From: Ulvibacterium marinum
GTDB taxonomy: Bacteria > Bacteroidota > Bacteroidia > Flavobacteriales > Flavobacteriaceae
Direction: 5' to 3'
DNA: 64,000 nucleotides
Assembly (NCBI RefSeq): GCF_003626755.1
Contig: NZ_RBCJ01000005.1
Location: forward strand, 310,001 to 374,000
Shown here: one piece after another, positions 17,951 through 25,578 of the stretch
Numbering within the stretch: the stretch's first letter is position 1
How the letters are laid out: each line of letters starts with the position of its first letter
Position numbers and translations under genes: made by a program
Notes under the pieces: model-generated
What the model saw: the letters and a program-made list of their open reading frames with translations, nothing else
Databases searched by the model: none
Told to the model about the DNA's origin: nothing

Positions 17951-18520
17951 TCATGTTTTCGGCCTTGGCCTTAGTTTTCTGTATATCCTGAATACGATAA
18001 TCAAAATTATGATGACCAGAACAGCCGCCAATATAGGTGCAAAGATAGAAGCTACAGAGACAACAAGAGCGGTTCCCGTTTCCGCAGTGGATACTATAGG
18101 GTTTGCCAGACCTCCCGTAGATACGGTAGAAGCTAACCGACCCGTGGCACCGGCGCCTTTAATTGCTGTTGCGGTACCTCCGCCAGCTATAATGGCCAAT
18201 GACCAAGTTACAACGGGATCTAAATTGGCGACGGTAGAGACCATAACGGCTGTGCCGGCCAGAGCAGCCAAGGGTATGGCTATGCTATCCAAAACGTTGT
18301 CCACCCAGGGAATGAAATAAGCAAAAATCTCGACAATGGTCGCCACTCCCAAGGTAATTAGGGTTGCAAGGCTGCCTACCCATTGCCAGTTATCGTTAAG
18401 CTCCCAAATATCAAAATAGGCAGCCAAACTTAGGGCGAACAAGGGTAAAAAAACCCTAAAGCCTACAGAAGCGGCAAGGCCTACGCCCAAAAAAATGCTA
18501 ATAATGGTATCCGAGGTCAT
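17951..18520 (-). CDS. DUF4126-family membrane protein
   Basis: This 189-residue protein is strongly hydrophobic with about five predicted membrane segments (near 5-35, 45-75, 82-97, 100-120 and 155-180). It carries the Gly/Ala/Thr-rich '[19 protein letters not shown]' segment that I associate with DUF4126. Function is unknown. It sits between the RecD-like helicase gene and kdsB, all on the minus strand with short gaps, so cotranscription is likely. Confidence 0.75.
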   Translation of the reverse strand: MTSDTIISIFLGVGLAASVGFRVFLPLFALSLAAYFDIWELNDNWQWVGSLATLITLGVATIVEIFAYFIPWVDNVLDSIAIPLAALAGTAVMVSTVANLDPVVTWSLAIIAGGGTATAIKGAGATGRLASTVSTGGLANPIVSTAETGTALVVSVASIFAPILAAVLVIIILIIVFRIYRKLRPRPKT

Positions 18521-18573
18521 TCTATTTTATAGGAGCTTGGTTTAACAACTCCCTTTAACTACACGAATTTAAC

Positions 18574-20013
18574 TTATTCATTCCCAACAAAAAAATTGTC
18601 CTTAAAGCCAATGAGATACAGTTGCCTTTTGGCTCGTGTAATTGCCGTATATAGCCAGCGAAGATAATCCTTATCCACCCCATTGGGCAAATAGGGTTGT
18701 TCCACAAAAACAGTATCCCATTGCCCGCCTTGTGACTTATGGCATGTTATGGCATAAGAGAACTTTACCTGCAAAGCGTTGAAATACCTATTGTTCTTAA
18801 CCCCTAAAAATCTTTTGTATTTGGACTTTTCATGCATGTAATCCTTACTTACCTCCTGGTACAGTTTATTACCGTCCTCATAGGACAAAGAAGGTGTAAT
18901 GGCCTGTATAGTATCCAGTAAGAGCACTGTTTCAAATGGCTTTTGATCGGGATAATCTACCATTCTTACTTTTACCTCGGCAAATTTGAAGCCGTAAATC
19001 TCCTTTAGGGCAAAAATTTCAAGGACTTCAATGATATCACCATTCGCGATAAATCCGGCCTCTGAATTGGGCTTCAACCAAAAATAATTGTTCTTCACCA
19101 CCATCATATAATCACCAACGGCCAATTCATTCTCCAGAAATAAAATCCGGCTTCTAATATTTTCATTGTAAAGATTTGCCCTTTTGTTTGAACGAACAAT
19201 AAAGGCCGTCTCTTCTCTCCCATTCCTGGAGTAAGAGGAATCTATGGCTTCCTGTATTTCATGGCCATCCACCAATCTTTGAATGTCTTTGAAAAGGTTC
19301 ACATCGAACTGAAACGAATCAAAAAAACTGCCTTGGAGTTGTTCTCGCAACAGGGTTGCGTTGACTAAAATACCGGAATTTTCTGCTTGACGAACTACTT
19401 CATCCAATTCAACCTTAACTATTTCTTTATTATAATTGAGAGATAACTTGTTCTCATCCAAAGCTGGACTTATATTCAGATGTACCGGGGGCAACTGAGC
19501 CGTATCGCCTATTAAGATCAATTTGCAGTTATGGCCCGAATAGACGAACATTAATAAATCGTCTAACAAGGAACCGTTTTCAAAAAGTTTGGAATCCGCC
19601 GGGGAATCAGGAATCATGGAGGCTTCATCCACGATAAAAACCGTATTCCTATGTTTATTTGGTGCCAATACAAATTGAATTCCACCCCCACTCTGTTTTT
19701 TTGGAAAATATATCTTTCTGTGTATCGTAAATGCCTGTGTATTCGAATAATTGGACATTACTTTTGCTGCCCTTCCCGTAGGGGCCATGAGTACGGACTT
19801 CATGGTCGTCTTCCATAGGCAATTGACCAAAGTACCTATAATTGTAGTTTTTCCCGTACCTGCAAAACCTTTTAATAGGAACACGCTATCTTTTCCTGCG
19901 GACAAAAGATAATCGGCCATTTTTTGGAGAACAACAGATTGCCCTACGGTAGGCTCATGAGGAAATTTCTCTTTCATAATAGCATAAAAGGAGGTGTTTG
20001 AAAGACTTTTCAT
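18574..20013 (-). CDS. RecD-like SF1 ATP-dependent DNA helicase
   Basis: This 479-residue superfamily 1 helicase has Walker A GFAGTGKTT near residue 47, motif II FIVDEASMI near 128, motif III LILIGDTAQLPP near 165, and C-terminal UvrD_C_2 motifs YAITCHKSQGGQWDTVF near 430 and YTAITRAKRQLYLIG near 456. It resembles the compact RecD2-like exonuclease/helicase proteins of Bacteroidota and has no nuclease domain. The first ATG (20013) keeps the SFY...FPHEPT segment typical of these proteins. A perfect -7 element lies only 8 bases upstream, so the mRNA may be almost leaderless. Confidence 0.85.
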   Translation of the reverse strand: MKSLSNTSFYAIMKEKFPHEPTVGQSVVLQKMADYLLSAGKDSVFLLKGFAGTGKTTIIGTLVNCLWKTTMKSVLMAPTGRAAKVMSNYSNTQAFTIHRKIYFPKKQSGGGIQFVLAPNKHRNTVFIVDEASMIPDSPADSKLFENGSLLDDLLMFVYSGHNCKLILIGDTAQLPPVHLNISPALDENKLSLNYNKEIVKVELDEVVRQAENSGILVNATLLREQLQGSFFDSFQFDVNLFKDIQRLVDGHEIQEAIDSSYSRNGREETAFIVRSNKRANLYNENIRSRILFLENELAVGDYMMVVKNNYFWLKPNSEAGFIANGDIIEVLEIFALKEIYGFKFAEVKVRMVDYPDQKPFETVLLLDTIQAITPSLSYEDGNKLYQEVSKDYMHEKSKYKRFLGVKNNRYFNALQVKFSYAITCHKSQGGQWDTVFVEQPYLPNGVDKDYLRWLYTAITRAKRQLYLIGFKDNFFVGNE

Positions 20014-20020
20014 AGATTTT

Positions 20021-20028
20021 CAAAGATA
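20021..20028 (-). promoter_or_regulatory. -7 promoter element for the RecD-like gene (TATCTTTG)
   Basis: On the minus strand TATCTTTG ends eight bases before the start codon. The nearest TTG is 15 bases further upstream, shorter than the usual 19, so the -33 element is imperfect. Confidence 0.4.
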
Positions 20029-20229
20029 GAGAGGATTTCCTTGCAAAACCTCTGCAATAGTATAAAAGAAGTCTTATTCCAGGCCAAATTACCAAGTAAC
20101 ATTCCTTCCTTTTATCATTTATAGCCTTGCCTTTTAAGCCTATAAAACAGAGAGATTCTCTACCATTAGACCTATGAAATCCAGCGCAAAATCCGAATGC
20201 AAAAAATTAGGCAGTTTGCAAAAAAATTG

Positions 20230-20237
20230 TAGATTTG
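20230..20237 (+). promoter_or_regulatory. -7 promoter element TAGATTTG upstream of the pseudopilin-like gene
   Basis: TAGATTTG is a perfect -7 match 33 bases before the ATG at 20271. No TTG is found 17-23 bases upstream; one at 20216-20218 is too close. Confidence 0.4.
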
Positions 20238-20270
20238 TGTTAACCACTAAATTTAATTAACACATACGAA

Positions 20271-20921
20271 ATGAAGACCATAATACAAATTGTACTTTGG
20301 ATAGCTTGTGTAGGACTTGGATATCTTATTTATAGATCGGTTACCGGTCCCATAGAGTTCAACAAAGTTAAGGTAGAGCGCTTTGCCAAAGTAGTTTCCA
20401 ACCTAAAGGATATTCGAAATTCCCAGGAGGCGTACAAAACGGTAAACGGTAAATACGCCAAGGATTTCAATAGCCTTATCACTTTTGTGGACACCGGAAA
20501 ATATGTGATAACCCAGCAAAGGGATTCCTCGTATATGGAGTTTGACAAGGTATACCAAATTGACCTGTTGAAAGAAGTGAAAATTATCGACACACTAGGT
20601 TTTGTATCTGTTAAGGATTCCTTGTTCAAAGCGGACGATCGGTATAAAAGCATGATGAACGTTCCTGGAGCACCAGGTGGTGAAAAGTTTGAAATGAAAG
20701 CGGACATCATTGAAAAAAGTGGCTACAAGGCTCCTGTTTTTGAAGCAAAAGTGGAAAAAAACGTAATACTTTATGACCAGCCCAAGGACTTATTGGCAAA
20801 GGAAAATGCTGAAATAGGAGTGGACGAGGTGAATGGAAATGTTATTACAGTAGGTTCTTTGGAGGAAGTGAGCACAAGTGGTAATTGGCCTCCTATTTAC
20901 GATAAAAAAGGTGAACAATAA
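20271..20921 (+). CDS. Membrane-anchored protein of unknown function with pseudopilin-like ectodomain
   Basis: The 216-residue product has one N-terminal membrane helix (about residues 4-23). The next segment (about 36-75), with 'LKDIRNSQEAYKTVNGKYAKDFNSLITFV', closely resembles the helix-loop of type II secretion pseudopilins ('..QEAYK...GKYP..F..L'). However, there is no prepilin peptidase site (G|FxxxE), so it is not a classical pseudopilin. The rest is periplasmic or cytoplasmic depending on topology and is unrecognised. It overlaps or abuts the DUF3822 gene, with rsmD following, suggesting one operon. Confidence 0.65.
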   Translation: MKTIIQIVLWIACVGLGYLIYRSVTGPIEFNKVKVERFAKVVSNLKDIRNSQEAYKTVNGKYAKDFNSLITFVDTGKYVITQQRDSSYMEFDKVYQIDLLKEVKIIDTLGFVSVKDSLFKADDRYKSMMNVPGAPGGEKFEMKADIIEKSGYKAPVFEAKVEKNVILYDQPKDLLAKENAEIGVDEVNGNVITVGSLEEVSTSGNWPPIYDKKGEQ

Positions 20922-21729
20922 TCCCAAGGGAATTTCTCAAGATTTTTTGAAACTGTCCATTCAAGTTAGTTTGAATGGACTTTCTTTTTGTATTCTGGAT
21001 ACCATTAAAAATACCGTACTGCTATCGGAAAAGAAAACTTTTGACATAACCCTTACCCCCTATAAACTGCTAAAGGAAGTAAAAGATCTCTTTAAAAAAC
21101 ATTCCATTTCTCAAAAAGAGTTCTCCGAAGTAATTGTCATTCATCAGAACAAATTATTCGGTTTGGTCCCAAAACCGCTGTTCAACCCGGAAGAGCTCCC
21201 TAATTATATTAAATTTAATGCCAAAATATTGGCAAGTGATCATATAGATTTCGACGAAATCGCAGGTTACGACATGGTCAATGTTTATGTACCTTTCGTC
21301 AATATCAACAACTATATTTATGAGCTTTTTGGTGATTTCATTTTTAAGCATATCGGTACCGTATTGATCGAATCTTTGTTAAAAAATCATACCAACGGGA
21401 AAAGTCCGGTTTGCTATGTTCATGTATCCGAAAAAAATATGGACATCGTGATTATCTCCCAAAAAAAATTATTGCTGTACAATAGTTTTTCATTCGATAC
21501 AAAAGAGGATTTTCTTTATTATCTCCTTTTTGCACTGGAACAATTGAACCTGGATGCGGAGTCCGTCATCTTACGACTCTTTGGCAGTATAGAAGAAGAT
21601 GATGAAATCTATGCGCTTTGTTATGAATATATTAAGCATATCTCCATTTTTGTACCTACGGGTGCGTCGCATCCTTTTATAGATGCTGCATCTGAAAATA
21701 TCGATTTTGCCATATTAAATTCCCTATAA
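20911..21729 (+). CDS. DUF3822 family protein (actin-like/PilM-like fold suspected)
   Basis: From the GTG at 20911 the product has 272 residues; an upstream GTG at 20878 would add 11 residues but overlap the previous gene further. The downstream GTG gives the usual N-terminus (NNNPKGISQDFLKLSIQ). The family is Bacteroidota-specific and normally sits directly before rsmD, as here (one-base overlap with the rsmD ATG at 21729). The strand-rich halves ('LKLSIQVSLNGLSFCILD', 'PVCYVHVSEKNMDIVIISQ') recall ASKHA/PilM-type domains. No function is established from the sequence. Confidence 0.8.
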   Translation: MNNNPKGISQDFLKLSIQVSLNGLSFCILDTIKNTVLLSEKKTFDITLTPYKLLKEVKDLFKKHSISQKEFSEVIVIHQNKLFGLVPKPLFNPEELPNYIKFNAKILASDHIDFDEIAGYDMVNVYVPFVNINNYIYELFGDFIFKHIGTVLIESLLKNHTNGKSPVCYVHVSEKNMDIVIISQKKLLLYNSFSFDTKEDFLYYLLFALEQLNLDAESVILRLFGSIEEDDEIYALCYEYIKHISIFVPTGASHPFIDAASENIDFAILNSL

Positions 21730-22277
21730 TGCGGATTATCTCTGGGGTATATAAGGGGAAGCGGATCTTGGCCCCTAAAAAATTACCTGTTAGGCCTACG
21801 ACCGATATGGCCAAAGAAGCTTTGTTCAACATTTTGAACAATCGATATTATTTTAAGGACGTATCTGTTCTCGACCTGTTTTCGGGTACTGGAAATATTA
21901 GTTATGAGTTTGCTTCCAGAGGTTCTAAACATATTTCCGCCGTAGATATGAATAGTAATTGCATAAAATTCATTTCACGAATAGCCCGTGAATTAAATTT
22001 TAATATCACTCCTATTAAGGCCGATGTTTTGGTCTATTTGAAGAAGTCCGATATAAAAGCAGATATTATCTTTGCCGATCCTCCTTATAACATGTCTCTA
22101 AATGATTTTGAAAAAATACCCCAGCTTGTTTTTAGTAATGACCTACTTACAGAAAATGGCATATTGATCATTGAACATTCCAAACATATGAATCTGTCCC
22201 AGTGCATTCATTTTTCGGATTCAAGAAAATATGGCGGTAGTATCTTTAGTTTTTTTGATATATCTAAAAATGGGTAA
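21729..22277 (+). CDS. rsmD: 16S rRNA (guanine(966)-N2)-methyltransferase RsmD
   Basis: RsmD methylates G966 of 16S rRNA in the assembled small subunit, using S-adenosylmethionine. The sequence opens with MRIISGVYKGKRI, has the AdoMet motif LDLFSGTGNISYEFASRG near residues 50-67, and the catalytic FADPPYN near 117. The 182-residue length is standard. It overlaps the DUF3822 stop by one base and converges on the RNase P RNA gene. Confidence 0.93.
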   Translation: MRIISGVYKGKRILAPKKLPVRPTTDMAKEALFNILNNRYYFKDVSVLDLFSGTGNISYEFASRGSKHISAVDMNSNCIKFISRIARELNFNITPIKADVLVYLKKSDIKADIIFADPPYNMSLNDFEKIPQLVFSNDLLTENGILIIEHSKHMNLSQCIHFSDSRKYGGSIFSFFDISKNG

Positions 22278-22310
22278 AATCCTGAGTGAAGCTAAAATTA
22301 AAACTATAAA

Positions 22311-22622
22311 AAAGCAGGCCATAAGCCGAATTCTGTTTCCGTTAATACGGACCCTTATCATTTATCTAGGCTTTTGGTCACCCAAAAGCTCCATCCGCCT
22401 ACCCTTCGGCTTGGGCATGCAACCCTCATAACGCCGGTATATGTGGCGTTTCACCGCATAGAGTTTACCTGATTTCACTACAGCATTATCTGTACATACT
22501 TTCTGTTGCACTGGTCCTTTCCCATATGGTATGGGAAGACGGGCGTTACCCGCTATGCCGCATTATGGTGTCCGGACTTTCCTCCCCCGATAGCTATCGG
22601 GGGCGATAAGGTGACCTGCTCC
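22311..22622 (-). ncRNA. rnpB: RNase P RNA (bacterial class A)
   Basis: Read on the minus strand, the 5' part has GGAGCAGGTCACC, then GAGGAAAGTCCGGACACC (conserved region I) complementary to about 22567-22584. The core includes ACAGAAAGTATGTACAGATA. The 3' end reads ACAGAATTCGGCTTATGGCC-TGC, followed by a T-run at 22308-22313. P1 pairs GCAGGTCA with TGGCCTGC at the two ends, which sets the boundaries at about 22314 and 22619. The P3 helix is a perfect 20-base palindrome (22584-22603). A perfect -7 element precedes the 5' end. RNase P matures tRNA 5' ends. Confidence 0.92.
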
Positions 22623-22625
22623 GTG

Positions 22626-22633
22626 CAAAGGTA
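22626..22633 (-). promoter_or_regulatory. -7 promoter element of rnpB (TACCTTTG)
   Basis: The complement of 22626-22633 reads TACCTTTG, a perfect -7 match. It places the transcript start within a few bases of the predicted 5' end of RNase P RNA (about 22620). The -33 position has TTA instead of TTG. Confidence 0.6.
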
Positions 22634-22741
22634 GTCCAATTGTTGATAAAAATTAACGATATGGCCCATTATCACGGCATATCAAAAACAGCTATCTTTA
22701 TATTTGTAGAACAAGTTAGCTGCAATTCAAAAAGACATCTA

Positions 22742-24556
22742 TTGGAACCATTTATCGTATCAGCTAGAAAATATAGGCCACAGACATTTGCAGATGTCGT
22801 TGGACAGGAAGCCATTACCAAGACCTTATTGAATGCCATTGAAAGTAATCATTTGGCACAAGCCTTGCTTTTTTGTGGCCCAAGGGGAGTTGGCAAAACT
22901 ACCTGCGCCCGTATTTTGGCCAAGCAGATCAATCAAGATGGTACGGAACGTGAGGAAGAGGATTTTGCCTTTAATATTTTTGAGTTGGATGCAGCATCCA
23001 ACAACTCGGTAGATGATATCAGAAACCTTATCGATCAAGTACGAATACCACCCCAGGTCGGAAAATACAAGGTGTATATCATAGACGAGGTGCATATGCT
23101 TTCCCAGTCCGCATTCAACGCCTTTTTAAAAACCTTGGAGGAGCCACCAAAACATGCCATTTTTATTTTGGCCACCACTGAAAAGCACAAGATAATCCCC
23201 ACCATTTTATCCCGTTGCCAGATATTCGATTTTAAACGAATTACGGTCAAGGATGCCGCGGCGTATCTAAAAAATATCGCCGAAAGACAGGGTGTACAAG
23301 CCGAGGACGATGCTTTGCATATTATTGCACAAAAAGCCGATGGTGCGATGCGTGATGCGCTTTCCATATTCGATAGGGTGGTCAGTTTTTCAGGAAAACA
23401 ACTTACCCGGAAGGCAGTTACGGAAAATTTAAATGTACTGGATTATGATACCTATTTCGAGGCCACAGAGTTAATATTACAACATAAAATCCCCCAATTG
23501 CTATTGTTATTGAACAGTACACTGGCCCTTGGTTTTGACGGACATCATTTCATTGTTGGTCTGGCATCCCATTTTAGGGATTTAATGGTGTGTAAACATC
23601 AAGATACCGTCGATTTATTGGAAGTGGGTGAAGTGGCAAAAAAAAATTATCAAGAGCAGTCCGGGAAAACTTCCAATCCCTTTTTGTTGAAAGCCTTGGA
23701 TATTGCCAATGATTGCGATTTAAATTACAAAGCCAGCAAAAACCAAAGATTACTTGTGGAACTGGCTTTGATGAAAATGGCATCTATCGATTTTGAAAAA
23801 AAAAATCCTTATTCCACTGATGTAAACCAATTCGCCAACGCATCTATCGCCCCTGCATCTTTTTTTAATCATATACCGGCTCCAGTTCTTGAAACTGTCA
23901 ACACGTTAAAGGAAGCCCATTCAAAGGACTCCCCAATAGACGTTGAACCATCCACTTTTACAGTGGAAGCAGAAGAGGAGGTTCTCGTAAGTCCTGAAAT
24001 TGAGACTTCAAAAGTTCCGAATACAATTACTTCTACGATTCCGATTACAAGCAGGCCGCCAACATTGGAGAAGATAAACCTTAAGGCAAAGGGTAAAAGA
24101 ATATCAGGACTGTCCCTCTCCAGCCTTAAAGCAAAAAAAGAGCATCATCTGAGTAAGAAAGAGGAATCCATTGAGGAAAGCCAACTCCCAAGAGACGCCT
24201 TTACCGAAAAGGATATGCAGGGACACTGGGCGGATTTTGTACAAAAGATAGATGGGGAAGGAAGGAAGATACTGGCATCCAGCCTCACCACGGATACACC
24301 CAAACTCTTTGATGAAAGCACCATCTGGATAGAATTGCCCAATGATACCATGAAAAAAGAGGTGGAAAGGGAACAGTATGATCTAATGATGCACTTAAGG
24401 CAGCAATTGAACAATTATTCCATTAATCTAAGGATTACCGTTAATGAGCAAACCGCCAAGAAATTTGCCTTTACACCAGAGGAAAAATATCAAAAACTTC
24501 GGGAGAAAAACCCCGCTATAGATCTACTACGCAAGGAATTTGATCTAGATTTTTGA
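22742..24556 (+). CDS. dnaX: DNA polymerase III subunit gamma/tau
   Basis: This clamp-loader ATPase loads the beta sliding clamp and links polymerase cores. The family N-terminus EPFIVSARKYRPQTFADVVGQ follows a TTG at 22742, which I take as the start (604 residues). The longer open frame from 22640 adds an implausible tail that overlaps the rnpB promoter. Walker A GPRGVGKTT lies near residue 46, DEVHML near 117, and the sensor-1 LATTEKH motif near 143. The Cys4 zinc module normally found after Walker A is absent, replaced by an acidic stretch. The tau-like C-terminal part is present. Confidence 0.93.
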   Translation: MEPFIVSARKYRPQTFADVVGQEAITKTLLNAIESNHLAQALLFCGPRGVGKTTCARILAKQINQDGTEREEEDFAFNIFELDAASNNSVDDIRNLIDQVRIPPQVGKYKVYIIDEVHMLSQSAFNAFLKTLEEPPKHAIFILATTEKHKIIPTILSRCQIFDFKRITVKDAAAYLKNIAERQGVQAEDDALHIIAQKADGAMRDALSIFDRVVSFSGKQLTRKAVTENLNVLDYDTYFEATELILQHKIPQLLLLLNSTLALGFDGHHFIVGLASHFRDLMVCKHQDTVDLLEVGEVAKKNYQEQSGKTSNPFLLKALDIANDCDLNYKASKNQRLLVELALMKMASIDFEKKNPYSTDVNQFANASIAPASFFNHIPAPVLETVNTLKEAHSKDSPIDVEPSTFTVEAEEEVLVSPEIETSKVPNTITSTIPITSRPPTLEKINLKAKGKRISGLSLSSLKAKKEHHLSKKEESIEESQLPRDAFTEKDMQGHWADFVQKIDGEGRKILASSLTTDTPKLFDESTIWIELPNDTMKKEVEREQYDLMMHLRQQLNNYSINLRITVNEQTAKKFAFTPEEKYQKLREKNPAIDLLRKEFDLDF

Positions 24557-24904
24557 AGTTCGCAAAAATCGGGTTCGAAGGGCGTATATGAACATTATAA
24601 CGGAAATGATAAGAAGCCCAAAGGCTTCCCTCCCCTCTTCAATATTCTTAATATCCCCAGCGCCTATTTCGAAACCCTCGAACTTTTCGGGAAAAACATA
24701 AATAAAACCTAATAGTGCAATAACCCCAAAAGATAAGGATACTATGTAATGTAACCTTCTTAAAGCGAAACCAAAAGAAACCAATGCAGCTACACTATAA
24801 ATCAAAATCCAGATCCAAGGATCAGGGTCATTATATTGCACTACGGCGGATACCAGGAACAAAGCTCCAAAAACCCAGCCCAATATTGCAAAAAACAATT
24901 TCAT
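24545..24904 (-). CDS. TMEM220-like transmembrane protein
   Basis: This 119-residue protein has four predicted membrane helices (about 3-22, 30-47, 52-70 and 93-110). The hallmark VVQYNDPDPWIWILIY lies between helices one and two, typical of the TMEM220 family. Function is unknown. The gene is convergent with dnaX, and the two coding ends overlap by 12 bases. Confidence 0.75.
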   Translation of the reverse strand: MKLFFAILGWVFGALFLVSAVVQYNDPDPWIWILIYSVAALVSFGFALRRLHYIVSLSFGVIALLGFIYVFPEKFEGFEIGAGDIKNIEEGREAFGLLIISVIMFIYALRTRFLRTSKI

Positions 24905-24929
24905 AAAAACAAATATAATAAGCCAGCTT

Positions 24930-24960
24930 TTGAATTCTATCGCAATTCCTATTAATTTTG
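24930..24960 (+). promoter_or_regulatory. Promoter of miaE (TTG-N20-TAATTTTG)
   Basis: TTG at 24930-24932 and TAATTTTG at 24953-24960 are 20 bases apart. The expected start lies about ten bases before the ATG at 24977. Confidence 0.6.
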
Positions 24961-24976
24961 AAAAAATACAATTACA

Positions 24977-25558
24977 ATGCTGGGATTAAAACTGCCGACG
25001 GACCCAAGATGGGTAAATATCGTTGAAAAAAACATCGGAGAAATTCTAACCGATCATGCCTACTGTGAACAAAAAGCGGCCAGTACGGCTATTTCCTTAA
25101 TCGTTACTTTTCCCGAATATCCAGAATTGGTAGAGGAAATGATTGCGCTTTCCCGAGAGGAAATGGGTCATTTTAAAATGGTCCACGATAGAATTATCGT
25201 AAGAGGAGAAACCTTGGGCAAATACAGAAAGGACGAATATGTAATCGAATTGATGAAATTCTTCCCAAAAGGCGGTAGCCGAATCACACAGTTGATCCAT
25301 AGATTGCTATATGCCGCATTGATAGAGGCGAGAAGCTGCGAAAGGTTTCGTTTATTGTCCGAAGAGCTTAAGGATAAGGAACTAGCGGAATTCTACCATA
25401 AATTAATGGTAAGTGAAGCTTCGCATTATACCATGTTCCTCAAATTTGCCAGAATGTACGGGAAACGCGATGAAGTTGATCAAAAATGGAAGGAATTACT
25501 AGTCTACGAGGCAGATATCATGAAAAACCTCGGAAAAAAAGAGACTGTTCATGGATAA
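24977..25558 (+). CDS. miaE: tRNA-(ms[2]io[6]A)-hydroxylase
   Basis: MiaE is a diiron monooxygenase that hydroxylates the isopentenyl side chain of ms2i6A at tRNA position 37. The ferritin-like diiron motifs are visible as REEMGHFKMV (ExxH) near residues 55-64 and SEASHYTMF (ExxH) near 152-160, with single Glu ligands between them. The 193-residue length fits. It has its own promoter and converges on ppk1. Confidence 0.9.
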   Translation: MLGLKLPTDPRWVNIVEKNIGEILTDHAYCEQKAASTAISLIVTFPEYPELVEEMIALSREEMGHFKMVHDRIIVRGETLGKYRKDEYVIELMKFFPKGGSRITQLIHRLLYAALIEARSCERFRLLSEELKDKELAEFYHKLMVSEASHYTMFLKFARMYGKRDEVDQKWKELLVYEADIMKNLGKKETVHG

Positions 25559-25578
25559 ATCGAAAAACAAAAAAGGTA

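Noticed and set aside
22640-22741. N-terminal extension of dnaX from an upstream start
   Set aside because: The added residues have no counterpart in DnaX and overlap the rnpB promoter; the family N-terminus begins at 22742.
24560-24590. TCGGGTTCGAAGGG, resembling a tRNA T-loop
   Set aside because: No acceptor stem, anticodon arm or D-arm can be built around it; it is the end of dnaX and the TMEM220-like gene.
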